Counted from the first letter of the stretch, positions 11,164 to 22,679 are shown. The stretch is 64,000 nt of DNA from Perognathus longimembris pacificus (GCF_023159225.1 NC_063170.1:24764301-24828300); one strand, 5' to 3'. Program-made: numbers and translations. The notes: generated from the letters alone by a model not told the origin.

Positions 11164-12955
11164 AATTTCCCTTTTCTCTCTACTGTCCCTTCAGACACTC
11201 AAAAACTTGTCTAAAACAGCTAATAGGTTCTGGGATTTATAGGAAAGTTTATTACCTCAAAGATAAAATAAAACTTTACATTGTACACAGCCCAGGAAAG
11301 ACTTTGAGAATAAATGTAATTCTCTTAAATTACAAGGAACCATAACATCTGGGTAGGTTCTTGTATTCATTCCATGTAACCTTCAGTCAACCTAGAAATC
11401 ACAAGGGATTTTGATTCTGAACAGTAAATCCAGAGGGGGACCAAAAATCATAACTTTACTTAAACACTAAACAGGGGTGGAGGGTAGGAATATGGATAGA
11501 AGGCATAGAGACTGAAAAATGACTCATTTCGTTATCACAGTCAGGAATGTCAATGAAAACATCACAGCAAATGTAGAGCCACCAGAAAACTTGTGCTAGT
11601 TCAGGAGCAAGTGCCTAGCAATCATAAAGATATCTTGGTTATTTATCTGCTCTTTGGATCTTAGCCTTTGCCTCAACCAGCAAGTCCTGTCCCACCCCCT
11701 CCCTCCTCTCCTTTTATTACAGGCCCTCTAAATATTCCATCATAAAGAAGAGGGAAACATATGGGCCCTTGTTTGAACTCCTGTAATGAATCCTTCCAAG
11801 ATACTATTTCCTTCAAAAGTTATTTTTAATTTTATTGCAGTCTGTTTGTGTATTCTTCCCAGCAATCACTTGGACCAAATTTGTATTGAGAAAATCGCTC
11901 AGAAAGGTTCTTCTGAGAAAACTTCTGGTTTCTAGGATGCTCCAAGGACAAGGATGCTGTGTGTGGCTGGGCTACCCTGCTATCCTGGGGATTCCTCCAA
12001 CAAAAGAAGGGAAGGAGGGAGGCTTCCTTTCCCAGAGGTTGGGACAGACTTCGCCTTGTGATTGTTTTGATTTGTTTTCTTTTCGATGAAAGCATTTCTG
12101 CCAATGATCTTTACTTTCCATCTGCCAACATCTTCTGCCCTCCTCTCAAGAAAATAAACCCAGAAGCTATGAGCTGACAGCGTCTGTGCCAAGGGCAGCT
12201 CAGAGTTTCTTCTGGGTAGGCACCGACGCAGAGCATTTGAAGAAAATGTACTAATGCTTAAAAATGGGAAACTGTCATATGAAAATCTGTCCTGAATCTG
12301 ATAGATTTTCCTCCTGCACATAGAGTGACTATGCGATTATTTTTTCTTGACAAATGGATTTGACTCCCCTTGTAGCAGCCGATGGCACCCTTCTAGCAAG
12401 AGGTCGAAACCATTGTCTAGGTTGCAGACACTGAAGTGCCCTTTTGTGGCCGCTGATTTTGGCAACGCATAGTACCTGGTTCTAAGGATAGGTCGCCAGA
12501 AAGCTTGTTTATAAATTGGCAGTAAGTGAAACAATGGGCAGCTAAACCCCTTCCTGTTCTAAGCTTCCTGAGGGTTTAGGCTTCCTTACTCTTATAGAAA
12601 ACCTTTCCTGCCCTAATTATTAGAAACAACTGATTCATCTTGGCCTCCACCCACCAACTCTGACCATAATGTTTATGAATTCTATGAACTGAATGAATGA
12701 GTGAATGAATGAATCTATTGTTTAACAGAATTTATGCCAGGTAAGTATATAAAAATGTGGCTATGTGCCTGACTCTCTATAATTCCCTTTCACATTGTGA
12801 TCTATTGTTGCCAGTCATATTTCTCCTCCACCGAATGAACCCTCATTTCTCACTGATGCCCTAGCTAGCAACAGGAGCAGAATGTAGGAAGCCTGTCATA
12901 CACATTTTAAAAATGAATTCATTGACAAAATTTCAAGAACAGCAGCATATGTTTC
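11162..12955. other. Unassigned sequence, no gene seen
   Basis: About 1.8 kb with no recognised repeat except a short TGAA run near 12690-12712. The 11830-12320 part has overlapping frames on both strands (up to 113 codons), but none shows a domain or clear coding bias. I do not call an exon. Confidence 0.45.
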
Positions 12956-12959
12956 TTAT

Positions 12960-13110
12960 CATTGATAATGTGCCCAGCAATGATCTAAGTATGTTACATA
13001 AATTAACTCAAAACGTTATTCATATTTACAGGTGAGAAACTAACAGGGAAAAGTTTTTCCTTTGTCTACAGGCAATACAGTGTGGTGCTGACATTATGAA
13101 ACTAGGCAAT
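12960..13110 (-). repeat. MIR-type SINE, antisense
   Basis: Order TGTGCCCAGCAATGATCTAA, TACATAAATTAACTCAAAAC, TTACAGGTGAGAAACTAACA, as in the complement of MIR. Confidence 0.65.
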
Positions 13111-13194
13111 CGGTCCAAATAGTCACAATTTGTTTCATTTTATTTGGAAAAATTTTATTGAAATATCATTTGGGGACTACAATTGTATACAATT

Positions 13195-13262
13195 AGGTCT
13201 CAGTATCCATGGGCGCTCCATTGGTGGATTTAACTAACCATGGATAAACTTTTTCAATGTTT
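13195..13262. repeat. Possible Tigger/MER2-type terminal fragment
   Basis: TCAGTATCCATGGGCGCTCC and GTGGATTTAACTAACCATGG resemble the terminal repeat of Tigger-like DNA transposons. Short and unconfirmed. Confidence 0.35.
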
Positions 13263-13267
13263 AATTC

Positions 13268-13900
13268 TTGTTTTCTTGTTTCATTAATTTAATTTTATTG
13301 TCAAGGTGATGTACAGAGGGATTACAGTCACATACATAAAGTAGTGAGTACATTTCTTGTCAAAATTGTTATCCCCTTCCTCATTTTCCCCCATTTTCCC
13401 TCCTCTCCAATCTCACCCTCCAAGTTGTAAAGTTCATTTCCAACATATTGTCTTGTGAGCATTGCTGTTAGATTGGCTTGCACTTGGTCCTTTGTCTCAC
13501 CGATTTGTTATCCCTTTCCCTTCCCCAATTCAGAGAAACATATACAATACACAGGGTACCAAAATCAAATACAGTGACAATAGAGGATAAACCATAGGGA
13601 AAAAGATCAAAAGAAAAACAAAAAGCTTCACAAAGTAACAACAACAACAACAAGGAAAAACCTCTTAGTGGCACTGTTGCTCAAGTGGTAGAGTGCTACC
13701 CTTGAGCTGAAGAGCTCAGGGACAGTGCCCAGGCCGGGAGTTCAAGCCCCACGACTGACCAAAAGAAAAACCTCTTGTTTCCATACATTGGAGTTCATTT
13801 CGCTTAGCATCATCTTATATGGTCATATGTACATAGCTATTGAGCTGTTGTGATCCTCTGCTACGACTATCCTAGACATGTATTAATTAGCTTATACTTA
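13268..13900 (-). repeat. L1 3' end (subfamily I), antisense, split by a SINE
   Basis: TTTTATTGTCAAGGTGATGT and ACAGAGGGATTACAGTCACA begin the reversed 3' terminus. A C/T-rich block follows at 13370-13430. ATTTCGCTTAGCATCATCTT past 13797 is the complement of the ORF2/3' UTR junction. A monomeric right-arm SINE interrupts it at 13667-13764. Confidence 0.8.
13667..13764 (+). repeat. Monomeric ID-related arm SINE with 12-bp TSD
   Basis: Only the ID-related right arm is present: GGCACTGTTGCTCAAGTGG, GAGCTGAAGAGCTCAGGGAC and GTTCAAGCCCC, ending in a short A-rich tail. The duplication GAAAAACCTCTT lies at 13655-13666 and 13765-13776, so this 98-bp unit arrived by its own insertion. It is either a free-standing monomer or a 5'-truncated composite. 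Confidence 0.88.
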
Positions 13901-14972
13901 TATTGAATATATACAGCCAGCTCTTTTTCTTGTTATCATTCCATGAATAATACAGTATACCAATGATTTACATAACACGTACAAACTACTGGAGATTGAA
14001 GTCAATTACAGATAATTTAAAGTCTAGTATAATATGCATGTCTTATATGCAAATACAGATAGTCCCAAATTTTTTTAGTTTATGACAAGGTGATGATGAA
14101 GCAAAGTCAGTAGAAATTCTACTTCCAATTTTGAATTTCAACCCCTTTCTGGGCTAGAGACAGTCTTCTCTCTAACCTCAGTAAGGATTCTTTCTTGGGC
14201 TGTTGGGGAGTCCTCCCATCTAGTCAGCCATGTACATGATCATGAGAAGAAACAACCCTTTAGTGCCGTTCTGGTATGCTAGAATGTTCTGAAGGTTAGA
14301 TATAGTTGACAAAATTGTGACACGTGATATTTTCAGTTTGTGATGGATTACTAGTATATAGTCCCACCAAGGAGCATCTGTACCATGCCACTCTAGATAG
14401 GAGCTTGTGCACCTTGGGAGCTTGCTTACCTTCTAGCATCCTGAAACCAATCCCTAGTGAAGACTCAATTTTCCTGGCTGTTGCACATTCTGGCTTCTTT
14501 AAGCCTGATTCCATTTTCTCCAATTTAATCTCATGAGTAGAAATTCTATGCCTGCAGAATAGGATTAAAACTTGAGTTTCAAGACAGACTTTGAGAACCA
14601 GTGGAAAAGTCCAGAATATCTGATGGTTACAGAATTGTGTTATTTTGACATTGATTTAGTAAGATAATGCTAACTACTGTAAAATAAAATAGACAGCCAT
14701 CTACAATGGTCTGATTTTTTTTTTAATTTTCATTTTCATTGCAAAGACCACTGCAGAGATTTCTGGTGAAAGGGATTAGCTCTCTTCCATGTAGTCCTTC
14801 AGAGATCCAAGCAAATGATCTCTTTCATCTTCACCTTGTTGTCTTCAGAATTGTGATGGCTGTCTTCATCTCATCTAGCCAGAATTTGGAGTACTGACAC
14901 GATAGAAAATTCAACAAACCAAGGATCTTTTCATATTCCCTGGGAGCCACTTGCTAAATACGGACCAGCAAA
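13901..14972. other. Unassigned sequence
   Basis: No gene or repeat recognised. Overlapping frames near 14.3-14.5 kb on both strands lack domains. Confidence 0.45.
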
Positions 14973-15207
14973 GCTGGGTTTTGGATGGCTCACGCCTTTA
15001 TTCTTAGCTACTCAGGAAGCTGAGATCTGAGGATCCCCATTTAAACCCAACCCAGTCAGGAAAGTCTGTGAGAATCTTATCTCCATTAAAACCATCCAAA
15101 CAACAGAAATCTGAAAGTGGAGCACTAGTTCAAGTGGTAGAACATTAGCCTTGAGCAAAGAAAGCTCAGGGATAGTGCCCAGGCCCTGAGTTCACACACA
15201 GAGAAAA
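14973..15207 (+). repeat. Family B SINE
   Basis: GGATGGCTCACGCCTTTATT and GGAAGCTGAGATCTGAGGAT form the B1 arm. CAAGTGGTAGAACATTAGCC and GCCCAGGCCCTGAGTTCA form the ID-related arm. Full length, moderately diverged. Confidence 0.88.
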
Positions 15208-15249
15208 TGTATCAGTATATCACCAATTACATTTACTTACAACTGTCTA

Positions 15250-15345
15250 GCCATCTATATAGTTATATGTCTATCCTGTGCCAGCTACTAAACATAGCAT
15301 ATGGTAGGTCCTCAACAATTGAATGAAACAATGAATGAATGCTGA
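15250..15345 (+). repeat. L2/MIR-type 3' end, probable
   Basis: CCTGTGCCAGCTACTAAACA, ATGGTAGGTCCTCAACAATT and a GAATGAATGCTGAATG end recall the shared L2/MIR 3' terminus. Confidence 0.5.
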
Positions 15346-15364
15346 ATGTTATTCAATATATCTT

Positions 15365-15490
15365 ACATTTTTCCTCAAGTCCAAAACATCTTTAAAGTAG
15401 GGATTCATGTCTTTTGTTTTCCAAAGGGCCTACGGGCACCAGGCACATGACAGGTGGTCAGTAAAGACCCATCAGTTGATATCAGAAAGT
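15365..15490 (+). repeat. L2-type 3' end, probable
   Basis: GGGATTCATGTCTTTTGTTT and GGCACATGACAGGTGGTCAG followed by TAAAGACCCATCAGTTGA resemble the L2 3' terminus. Diverged. Confidence 0.5.
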
Positions 15491-16615
15491 TCAGTCTCTG
15501 CTTCTGGATTTAAGCAGAAAAAAATCCACATTTCCTTTTTTTATGATTAGTGATACCTAGATTCTCAAAGCCAAGATGTGAAGATAGGTTTACAGTTCTT
15601 TAAAACAGGCAAAGAAATCCTCTTTCAGTCGCAACTTTAATATCTTTTGAACAGCGCAATAAAACTTCATCTATTTTAAGCTGTGATCACCTTGGGGGCT
15701 TTATAGTAAAGTCCCTATCCTCATTGCCAGACTGGGCACACAGCCCCTGGCAGAGTTTTGTCTGCTTATAAATAGGAACAAAACCAATAGCAAAAGCTAC
15801 TTCTGGGATAGGAGATCTCCTCTCTTCTTCTCTGTCCAGAATGGGCCAGCTTTGGAAAGTGAGGCAGAGACAGCGCTCACATAACTTTTGTGTCCTTTCC
15901 AAACTCCAGACAGAGCTACCTTGGGGAGGAATGGCTGGTGCCCCTAGAAGAGGCTAATCACCTCTCGTGCCTTACGGGAGGGATTGAGCTCTCTTTCATG
16001 ATTTCCCATGACATATGAAACATGTAGGGTTTATGAAAGGGGCAATTAAGTGGGTGGGACCTGTAAGTCAGGATGATAACTTAAGAGTACTCTCATTTAC
16101 TGATGTACTATTATAATCCCTCTTCCCCTGTTTCCATCCCACCCTTTCTCCCAATCCTCAGCCTCTCCAAGGTCCCTGGTGCCTCTGTTTTCTCTCATCG
16201 GGAGCCCAGGGGAGCTGCCCTTGCACTTCTGGGCAGTGAGCTGTAGAGACATCTGGATCTTTCTGCCTCTCCAGAAGTTAAAGTTGTCCTGCATCGTCCT
16301 TTCACTACCCTTGTCACAAGCAGCCCTCTTCATGTTTCTTTCTTAGATGTTTATAATTCTGCTTACCTCCATCCAGCCTTCAAAATTCCCCCAAACTATT
16401 GCACTGGCAGATATTTCAGAGCCTTCTGGATGCTCAGTAAAGACAAAGGGTTTTGGTGGCAAGGTGTTTTTGAAACTCCATCACCTTCACAAAGTGGGGC
16501 AATAGAGTAGTTATAGAATACCCTGAACCACAGTGTTTTCATTACTGCTCTCTAAGACAGCAGTGAAGGCATTGGAATACAGTCACGTGTTTACACTTGT
16601 GTTAATGGAAGTTCA
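15491..16615. other. Unassigned sequence
   Basis: About 1.1 kb with no recognised gene or repeat. Frames at 15687-15902 and 16097-16333 (minus) have no domain. Confidence 0.45.
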
Positions 16616-16960
16616 TAATGGTGGCTGCTGTAACAAACTCCCAATTCAGCTGAGCCAATGGGCACTAGGTCCTCAATTCCACCAACTGCAGTGAAGAGTT
16701 CGGTGGGCAGGCTTTCATGTGGTGACTCAGGGATCTTGGCTGCCTCATGCAAGTTATCCATTCACACCCTAAGGCCTTGGGTTTTGTGTAGAATACTTTC
16801 ACTATCCTCCCCACCATGTAGAGATTGGCAGAGAATAAAGAGAGGCATGGTGGCCATGATGTAGCCTGAAGTTGCCCATATCCTTTTGTTTGCCTCCCAT
16901 TGGCCAGAGTAGTCATGAGGCCACCTAACTGCAGAGTTTCTGCCTGGCCTGGGGAAGGAA
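16616..16960. repeat. Probable old interspersed repeat, class not identified
   Basis: GGTGGCTGCTGTAACAAACT near the left and CATTGGCCAGAGTAGTCATG with CACCTAACTGCAGAG near the right recall a repeat I know from many mammals, but I cannot name it safely. If correct, the 124-codon minus-strand frame over it (16665-17039) is not a gene. Confidence 0.35.
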
Positions 16961-17014
16961 TCTTTGCTAAGTAATCACAAAGAGAAGAAAATGGAATTAA
17001 ATGAACATGTAGCA

Positions 17015-17175
17015 TGGTGTCTGTCATAACATCCAACAACTATTATTTCCTTCCTTATTCACCTGCAGATGAGAAGTAATAGCACAGCCAAACCAGCCAA
17101 AATGGCATGGTCAAGAAGCAAAAGTGGAACTGAGCCCAAGTCACCTGACTGTGGGAAATAACTGTGTGCTCTGAG
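17015..17175 (-). repeat. MIR-type SINE, antisense
   Basis: CACCTGCAGATGAGAAGTAA, a CAAGTCACCTGACTGTGGG-like segment and GTGTGCTCTGAGTACTCTC follow the order of a reversed MIR. Confidence 0.55.
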
Positions 17176-17655
17176 TACTCTCATAGGAAAAGCAATCTAT
17201 TATTTCTCATGTGTAAACTCTAGTCCAGTATGTGAGTGGAGAAGTGCTGTACTGGATTGAAAAGATTTTGAGGCAATGCTGTTATTGATTAATAATGCCT
17301 GCTCTAGGTCAGAGAAAGGAAATGGCATCACTTAAGACATATCTTTGGTATTTCTTCTCTGTTCTCTTCCATTCACCTTAAAAGAACATCCCAGGTCCGC
17401 ATATCCTCCAAGCTCCTTGATGAAGTAGGGAAAAGTGGTAAGTCTGAATATGGCATCCTAGCTTTACACTAGCCTACCAGTATAAATGGGCCATATCATT
17501 GGTAACTGAAAAGAGTAAGTAAAATTAGACAAATTCACAGAGAGGATCAGGCCACTGTGGGACCTGCCAGCCTTGAGTGGCCTTTACCATGAGATTCACT
17601 TTCTCATGCCCGTACCTTCGCCAATTGTTGTGCTTCCTCTCTAGGATGCTCTTTT
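17176..17655. other. Unassigned sequence
   Basis: Nothing recognised. Confidence 0.4.
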
Positions 17656-17659
17656 GTTA

Positions 17660-17895
17660 TATTAAAATCTGAATTGCACTCCAAGGCCCAATTCAAATGT
17701 CAGATCATCCTTTGCCAATTCCTCTTTCAGTTTTTGAGAGAGTTATTTAGACTTCCTTTCCCCTGGTATGAACTTTTGGGCCCTCATGCCACTCTGCTTA
17801 ATGTTAATCACAGTTACATTTATCTCTCCTCCTTGGTACTCAGGGATATTGCAGACAGGAACTGTGTTTTCTTATGGCCTTTTTTTTGTGTGGAC
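17660..17895 (+). repeat. L2 LINE 3' region
   Basis: CAATTCAAATGTCAGATCAT, CCTTTGCCAATTCCTC, TTTCCCCTGGTATGAACTTT and ATTGCAGACAGGAACTGTG keep the order of the L2 3' end. It occupies the first half of a 135-codon frame (17674-18081), which is therefore not a gene. Confidence 0.7.
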
Positions 17896-18149
17896 TCACC
17901 CTCATCCTCAGTACACACACACACACTCTTAGAAATACCAACAAAAGATAGTTGGGTGATGGGAGCTGAAAGGGAGAGTACACTGTTTCCCTGTGCCAGG
18001 CAAATGACATTGATCAAGATGGAGAGTAGGAGGCAGGCCACCTGTGAAAAGGAACTTATTCCACCAGCAATCTGTTGCTAATCATAGGCTTTTCTTGAGT
18101 TTCATGGGAATTCCTTGGAGGATGACAGGAAACCTCATAGTGGAAAGAA
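17896..18149. other. Unassigned sequence with a short (AC)n
   Basis: A short ACACAC run near 17911-17927, otherwise nothing recognised. Confidence 0.4.
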
Positions 18150-18315
18150 AAATGATTTAAAATTCAGGTAGAACTGGATTGATATAGCAACTCAGCTTCT
18201 TTATTTACAAATGGGAACAACACCTATAACTCACAAACATGACGAGGTGTAAATGATACGCAAAATATGTATATGTCAGAGTATAAGGAGCCGTGCTCAA
18301 TCAATAATAGCTAAC
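18150..18315 (+). repeat. MIR-type SINE
   Basis: ATATAGCAACTCAGCTTCTT, TACAAATGGGAACAACACCT, GTAAATGATACGCAAAATA, then a GCTCAATCAATAATAGCTA end. Confidence 0.65.
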
Positions 18316-18489
18316 ATTATTGTTATATAATAGCTGATATTGTTTATCCACAGATGTGAGAAATGTGATCCATAAGCAAGTGCCAGCTGAAAGTAGGCGT
18401 GGGCATGCCGCTCAAATCTGCTCAGTGCCACCTCATTTCCAGGTTCTTCTAAGGGAGATGTCAAGTTTTTCTGCTTGGTAATATTGCTC

Positions 18490-18575
18490 ACTTAAGAATA
18501 TGCCCAGCATTTATTCAATTAATATGTGTTAAGAACTAATTGTGCACTAAGCTTCATGCTGAATATTGGAAACAA
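18490..18575 (-). repeat. L2/MIR-type 3' end, antisense
   Basis: GCATTTATTCAATTAATATG, TGTTAAGAACTAATTGTGCA and CATGCTGAATATTGGAAACA match the complement of the L2/MIR terminus. Confidence 0.55.
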
Positions 18576-19017
18576 CATCAACAGAAAGAAAGGATGAGGA
18601 GATCAACCTCCAAGCATGAGCCCAAATGGGAGGGAGGAATCCGTCATCCCAGGGCAATCTTCCATGAGGGCTCCAGGCCAGGGCCAGCTGGAGCTCCACT
18701 TTACAGCATGACCTTCACCAGGTCCCTCTATCCCTCTCCACCTTACCTTCTCATGTATGCATAGTGATCAGCCACCTTCTCTCTAAGAGCTGCCAGGCTC
18801 AGAGGAAACATTCTATTTGTGGAAGAATTTGGAAGGGAAAATGCTCCAGAAATAATAACAGATCCAAGCTGCAAAGACAGCACAGGTAGACTTCTTTGAA
18901 TGCATTGTCTCCCTGTACTAATGTCTGTCTGTCTATATCATCTATATCTAATATGATCTATTGCCAAGGACCTGTTGGATCAAGATGTCTCTAGGGAAAG
19001 ATAGTAGGAAATTGAGG

Positions 19018-19018
<1 letters not shown>
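18576..19018. other. Unassigned sequence
   Basis: No gene seen. A short CTGT/CTAT-rich patch lies at 18921-18960. Confidence 0.4.

Positions 19019-19064
<46 letters not shown>
19019..19064. repeat. (AC)n microsatellite
   Basis: 23 AC units, opposite in phase to the TG tract about 515 bp downstream. Confidence 0.98.
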
Positions 19065-19069
<5 letters not shown>

Positions 19070-19364
19070 CTAGAGAAAGCTGAGACCTGGTAGATTGTCC
19101 ACACCCAAAAGTCTTGGAGACTGAGGCAGCACACACCATAGCTCAGGGCATTTATTTATATAGGCACATGCATAAAGTAAAGGTAAGTAGAGAGCAAGTG
19201 CTATAGACAGTATATTGCCAGCTCAGAATTTACATGAAGGTAAACAGTGATGTGAGCTCTTTTAAGAGAACTAACTATTCGATGGGACAGAATGATATTT
19301 GGCCTCAGGTCTCCAGGCCGAGGTGACAGTTTCCTAACTGTTGTTCATCTTCTATATTATCTAT
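19065..19364. other. Unassigned sequence
   Basis: Nothing recognised. Confidence 0.4.
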
Positions 19365-19510
19365 ATCAAATCTGTATCTATCTTCTGTATATCTATCCAT
19401 ATCTAGATACAGGTCTTCATAGATGTGTATAGACATCTAGACATCTAGAGCTATAGATATCTAGATGACTAGATATCTAGATCTAGATCTCACATATATG
19501 AGATGATATG
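19365..19510. repeat. Degenerate ATCT/CTAG palindrome-rich repeat
   Basis: Built from ATCTAT, ATCTAG and AGATAT units. It contains perfect palindromes such as CTAGATATCTAG and ATCTAGATCTAGAT, so local hairpins are possible. Looks like a decayed tetranucleotide repeat. Confidence 0.85.
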
Positions 19511-19576
19511 TGGATATCTTGCTCTGCCTAGGCTTTCTGAAGATGAGTATGTCTGCCTTGGCCATTTGCTTTCTGG

Positions 19577-19578
<2 letters not shown>

Positions 19579-19617
<39 letters not shown>

Positions 19618-19646
19618 ATATGCACACACATGCATGTGCACACATA
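19579..19646. repeat. 68-bp uninterrupted pyrimidine-purine alternation
   Basis: A (TG)n run passes into GCGCATATGCACACACATGC and ends at CACATA without breaking strict YR alternation. Such sequence favours Z-DNA (general knowledge). The 3' part is partly complementary to the TG run. Confidence 0.95.
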
Positions 19647-21107
19647 AGTGTTGGGGGAAGGGAGTGGGGGCAGGGTTATTTCCCCAGGTTCCAAACATAG
19701 CAACTCTTTTCTGCATGCAATAGGGTTAGTTTTTGCAATTTTCTTGAATATCTGACATATCTAAGTTGGGGAAATCTATTCTGATTGGCACATTTCACTT
19801 TCCTTTCTCAGGATTTCCTTGCAGAACTAGGAAATCTGAGGAGAAGAGTGTCCCTCTTACAGATTCCAAAATGACTGTCAGTCTTCGTGGGGAGATTGAA
19901 TTGAGCCAGGCCACGGTTGCTGGCCAAGGCATGGGATGGATGCTCCTCAGTCTCAGACTTGCCACCTGGGCTCTTGTATTAGGATGTGCTCGTGGATCAC
20001 CTGATGACCTTGTAAACATGTGTTTCTGCTCCAGTGGGTCTGGGAAGGAGCCCAAAGTGTTTCCAACTACTTCTGGATGAAGTCCTGGCTGCCACTTTAG
20101 GAATATACATAAGCCATGACGTTTCTACTCCTTTGCCCTCTCCTCGCAACTTGAGGCAGTGTTCTATGTGCCTTCTCAGGATGCCTCCTTACAGGGCCCC
20201 AAGAGCTGAAATCCACCCTTTGGTTCTGGTGAAGAGGTCAGGCCAATGGGATGGATTCTTGATCTCATCACAGAGTCAAAAGAGCCACCATGCTTCTCCC
20301 CAAAGGTAAAGGCTTGAATGCTGCCCATTGCTCATGCCTTCAGTCTTAGCACTCCTCCATCCCTCATCTCTTGAGTGAGCCTTATCTACTTTGGGTTTTC
20401 ACATTAAAGCCAAATGGTCACCTCTGGGTCAGTTCCTAATTCCTCCCAAGGTAATTGGCCTAAATGAGGTGAGAGCCGGACAATTGCACAGCCTCGGGGC
20501 TGGCCCTCCCCTTGCCCCATGCCTCAGACAGAATTCATTTTATTTCTGGTTTTACAGGGTACATTTATTGTTGGCCTTTGGGTTGCTGGTGGCTCCTATG
20601 CCCAGTGTGGGGGTTTTATGTGGATACTCGGTCTGATCGCCCTTTAGAAAGGTTCTGCTTTTAATTAAGCCTTTTTTCTTCCAGTGAAGCATAGGCTTTT
20701 GCATTTTAGTGCTTTAAAAATAAACATTTATTATCAGTTCTTAAATGATCTTTATTATTATATATCCATAATTGTCTCCATGCCTAAGACTTCCTGTCTA
20801 CCTCAAAGCCTCGACTCATTTATCCTAGGAAAATTCTTTGTATTTTCCTGATAGAAGGCAGAAAATTTACCTCTCCTATGGTAAAGACAAAAATGCAAAT
20901 AGTCTTGCATACCCAGGGGCCTGGTGCCCTCCTTACTATCTCCTCTTTATGTGAGTTCCCAAGGAGAAAAGTAGGACCAATAGACATGTCCCCCATAAGA
21001 CATCTTAGATTCCCCTTAGCTCACCACAATCCATACCTCTAGGTCTGCCTGACCACCCCATAGTTCAGAATTCTTCTATCTCATGCCTGTTAGTGGGTTG
21101 CATTTTA
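19647..21107. other. Unassigned sequence, no gene seen
   Basis: About 1.46 kb with no identified repeat. Several frames (up to 104 codons) overlap on both strands at 19.77-20.64 kb, without domain or splice evidence. GC is somewhat raised at 20470-20640. Confidence 0.45.
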
Positions 21108-21157
21108 TTCATTTTACTTCTTTTTTTAAAAAAAAGTTTAGCTGGCAAACAAGTATT

Positions 21158-21382
21158 TCTTTCTTTCTTTCTTTCTTTCTTTTTTTTTTTGCCAGTTGTG
21201 GGCCTTGGACTCAGGGCCTGAGCACTGTCCCTGGCTTCCTTTTGCTCAAGGGTAGCACTCTGCCACTTGAGCCACAGCGCCACCTCTGGCTGTTTTCTAT
21301 ATATGTGGTACTGGGGAATCAAACCCAGAGCTTCATGTATACAAGGCAAGCTCTCTTGCCACTAGGCCATATTCCCAGCCCC
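21158..21382 (-). repeat. Family A SINE, antisense, with TSD
   Basis: A (TTTC)n/T tail at 21158-21190 is followed by GCCAGTTGTGGGCCTTGGAC, CTCTGCCACTTGAGCCACAG, GGGGAATCAAACCCAGAGC and CACTAGGCCATATTCCCAGC. Direct repeats TTCATTTTACTTCT (21108-21121) and TTCATTTGACTTCT (21383-21396) match at 13 of 14. Extra sequence at 21122-21157 between the left repeat and the tail is unexplained. Confidence 0.88.
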
Positions 21383-21419
21383 TTCATTTGACTTCTGTGT
21401 CTGCTCTCCCTAGCAAGAT

Positions 21420-21560
21420 TCATTTAACCCCCATTCAAAAAATTGTTTACCCAATGCTAAGTAGATGTCAGATACTGAAGATATCAAGGCAATCCTGGTG
21501 AACCCACTCTACCCTCTAGGAGTTTAGAGTCCATTACTAAATGACAATAATAGGAACTGT
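21420..21560 (-). repeat. L2/MIR-type 3' end, antisense
   Basis: CCAATGCTAAGTAGATGTCA, GATACTGAAGATATCAAGG and CTCTAGGAGTTTAGAGTCCA keep the order of the reversed L2/MIR end. Confidence 0.5.
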
Positions 21561-22199
21561 TATGGTAGGGGTACATGATGGGGCTCTCGTCCAATAGAAA
21601 TCGTACATATCTTGAAACTAGGCACAATGACTGAGGCAAGTGATGATCTTGACCTTATTATAGAATAAGACAGCATGGTATTGTTGGCAGAATGTGAAGA
21701 TGGCCTCCCAGTGTCCTCTCTGCAGCACCGTTAGAAGCAATGGGCTCACCCTGCGCACTCTCTCATTCCCTCATAGAGCTATGGCTCTCTTCCCACAGCC
21801 ATCCTTCCATGCTGACTGTCTCACTGGGGCTGAAAGCCTTTGAATTCCACACACAGATAGATTGCCTTGCCAGCCAGGTTCCAGGTAGTTTCCACCAGAG
21901 CAGCATTCTCCATAGGCTGGGAGAGGTCAAGAAGCTAGACACCATTTTCCTCTGGTGGCCTCTTTGAAAACAAGGACACCCGAGTTTCCAGCAGCTTCTC
22001 AGAAAGAGCTCCTTGGTGTTACTGTCAGCATCACAAATGCTGGGGAATGCCCTAAGAAAATCAGAGGATTTGAGCTGATCAGTTCTATCTTAAAGGCAGC
22101 ACCTGTTCTCAGTCTCTGGCTTACAGCCACTTCCAATTTGCTATTCCAGCCGTTCCAAAAATGTTCTGCCTAACAACTTGAGGAAAATTCTCAGTTTAA
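21561..22199. other. Unassigned sequence
   Basis: About 640 bp. The paired frames near 21740-21967 have no domain. Confidence 0.4.
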
Positions 22200-22305
22200 A
22201 ACCTAGGCAAGTACAAGAGGCATGGATCAAGTGCTAGAGCTCCTTGCAGTGAGTGTAAAAGCCAAGGGTAATCGCAAAGCCTTGAGTTCAGAACACATAA
22301 CATGA
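22200..22305 (+). repeat. Diverged ID-related arm, monomeric
   Basis: GCATGGATCAAGTGCTAGAG, GTGAGTGTAAAAGCCAAGG and CAAAGCCTTGAGTTCAGAAC follow the order of the ID-related arm without a B1 arm upstream. Confidence 0.5.
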
Positions 22306-22679
22306 ATTCTAGATACGTTTGTATACCTGAAAGAATAGAAGCTGGTAATCCCGCCTCCACCATAAACAACCTTTTGGCCAACAACACACCAGTTCTTATC
22401 ACACACATTTCATAATTCAAAAGACAACCTTTTCTCTGTTCCCACGATCATTTCTATGCACTTCATCAGAAATATATTTCTTATATTCTGGAGTACTGTT
22501 AGTTCCATTCAAATACATTATGTAAGTACTAGCCTCCCTCCTCTATTCTCTACATTCACTTCTTCTCTCCCTACATTCAAATCAATCCTGAAACCACACC
22601 AAAGAGCTCTTCTTCCAAAAAAGAAATCCCTTTATTTACTTTACCACACATGGTTGGATTTAGTTTCTCACTAAAATGG
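22306..22679. other. Unassigned sequence
   Basis: Nothing recognised. Confidence 0.4.

Noticed and set aside
17674..18081. 135-codon plus-strand frame
   Set aside because: Its first half lies in an L2 3' region and the rest shows no domain; no splice or coding signal.
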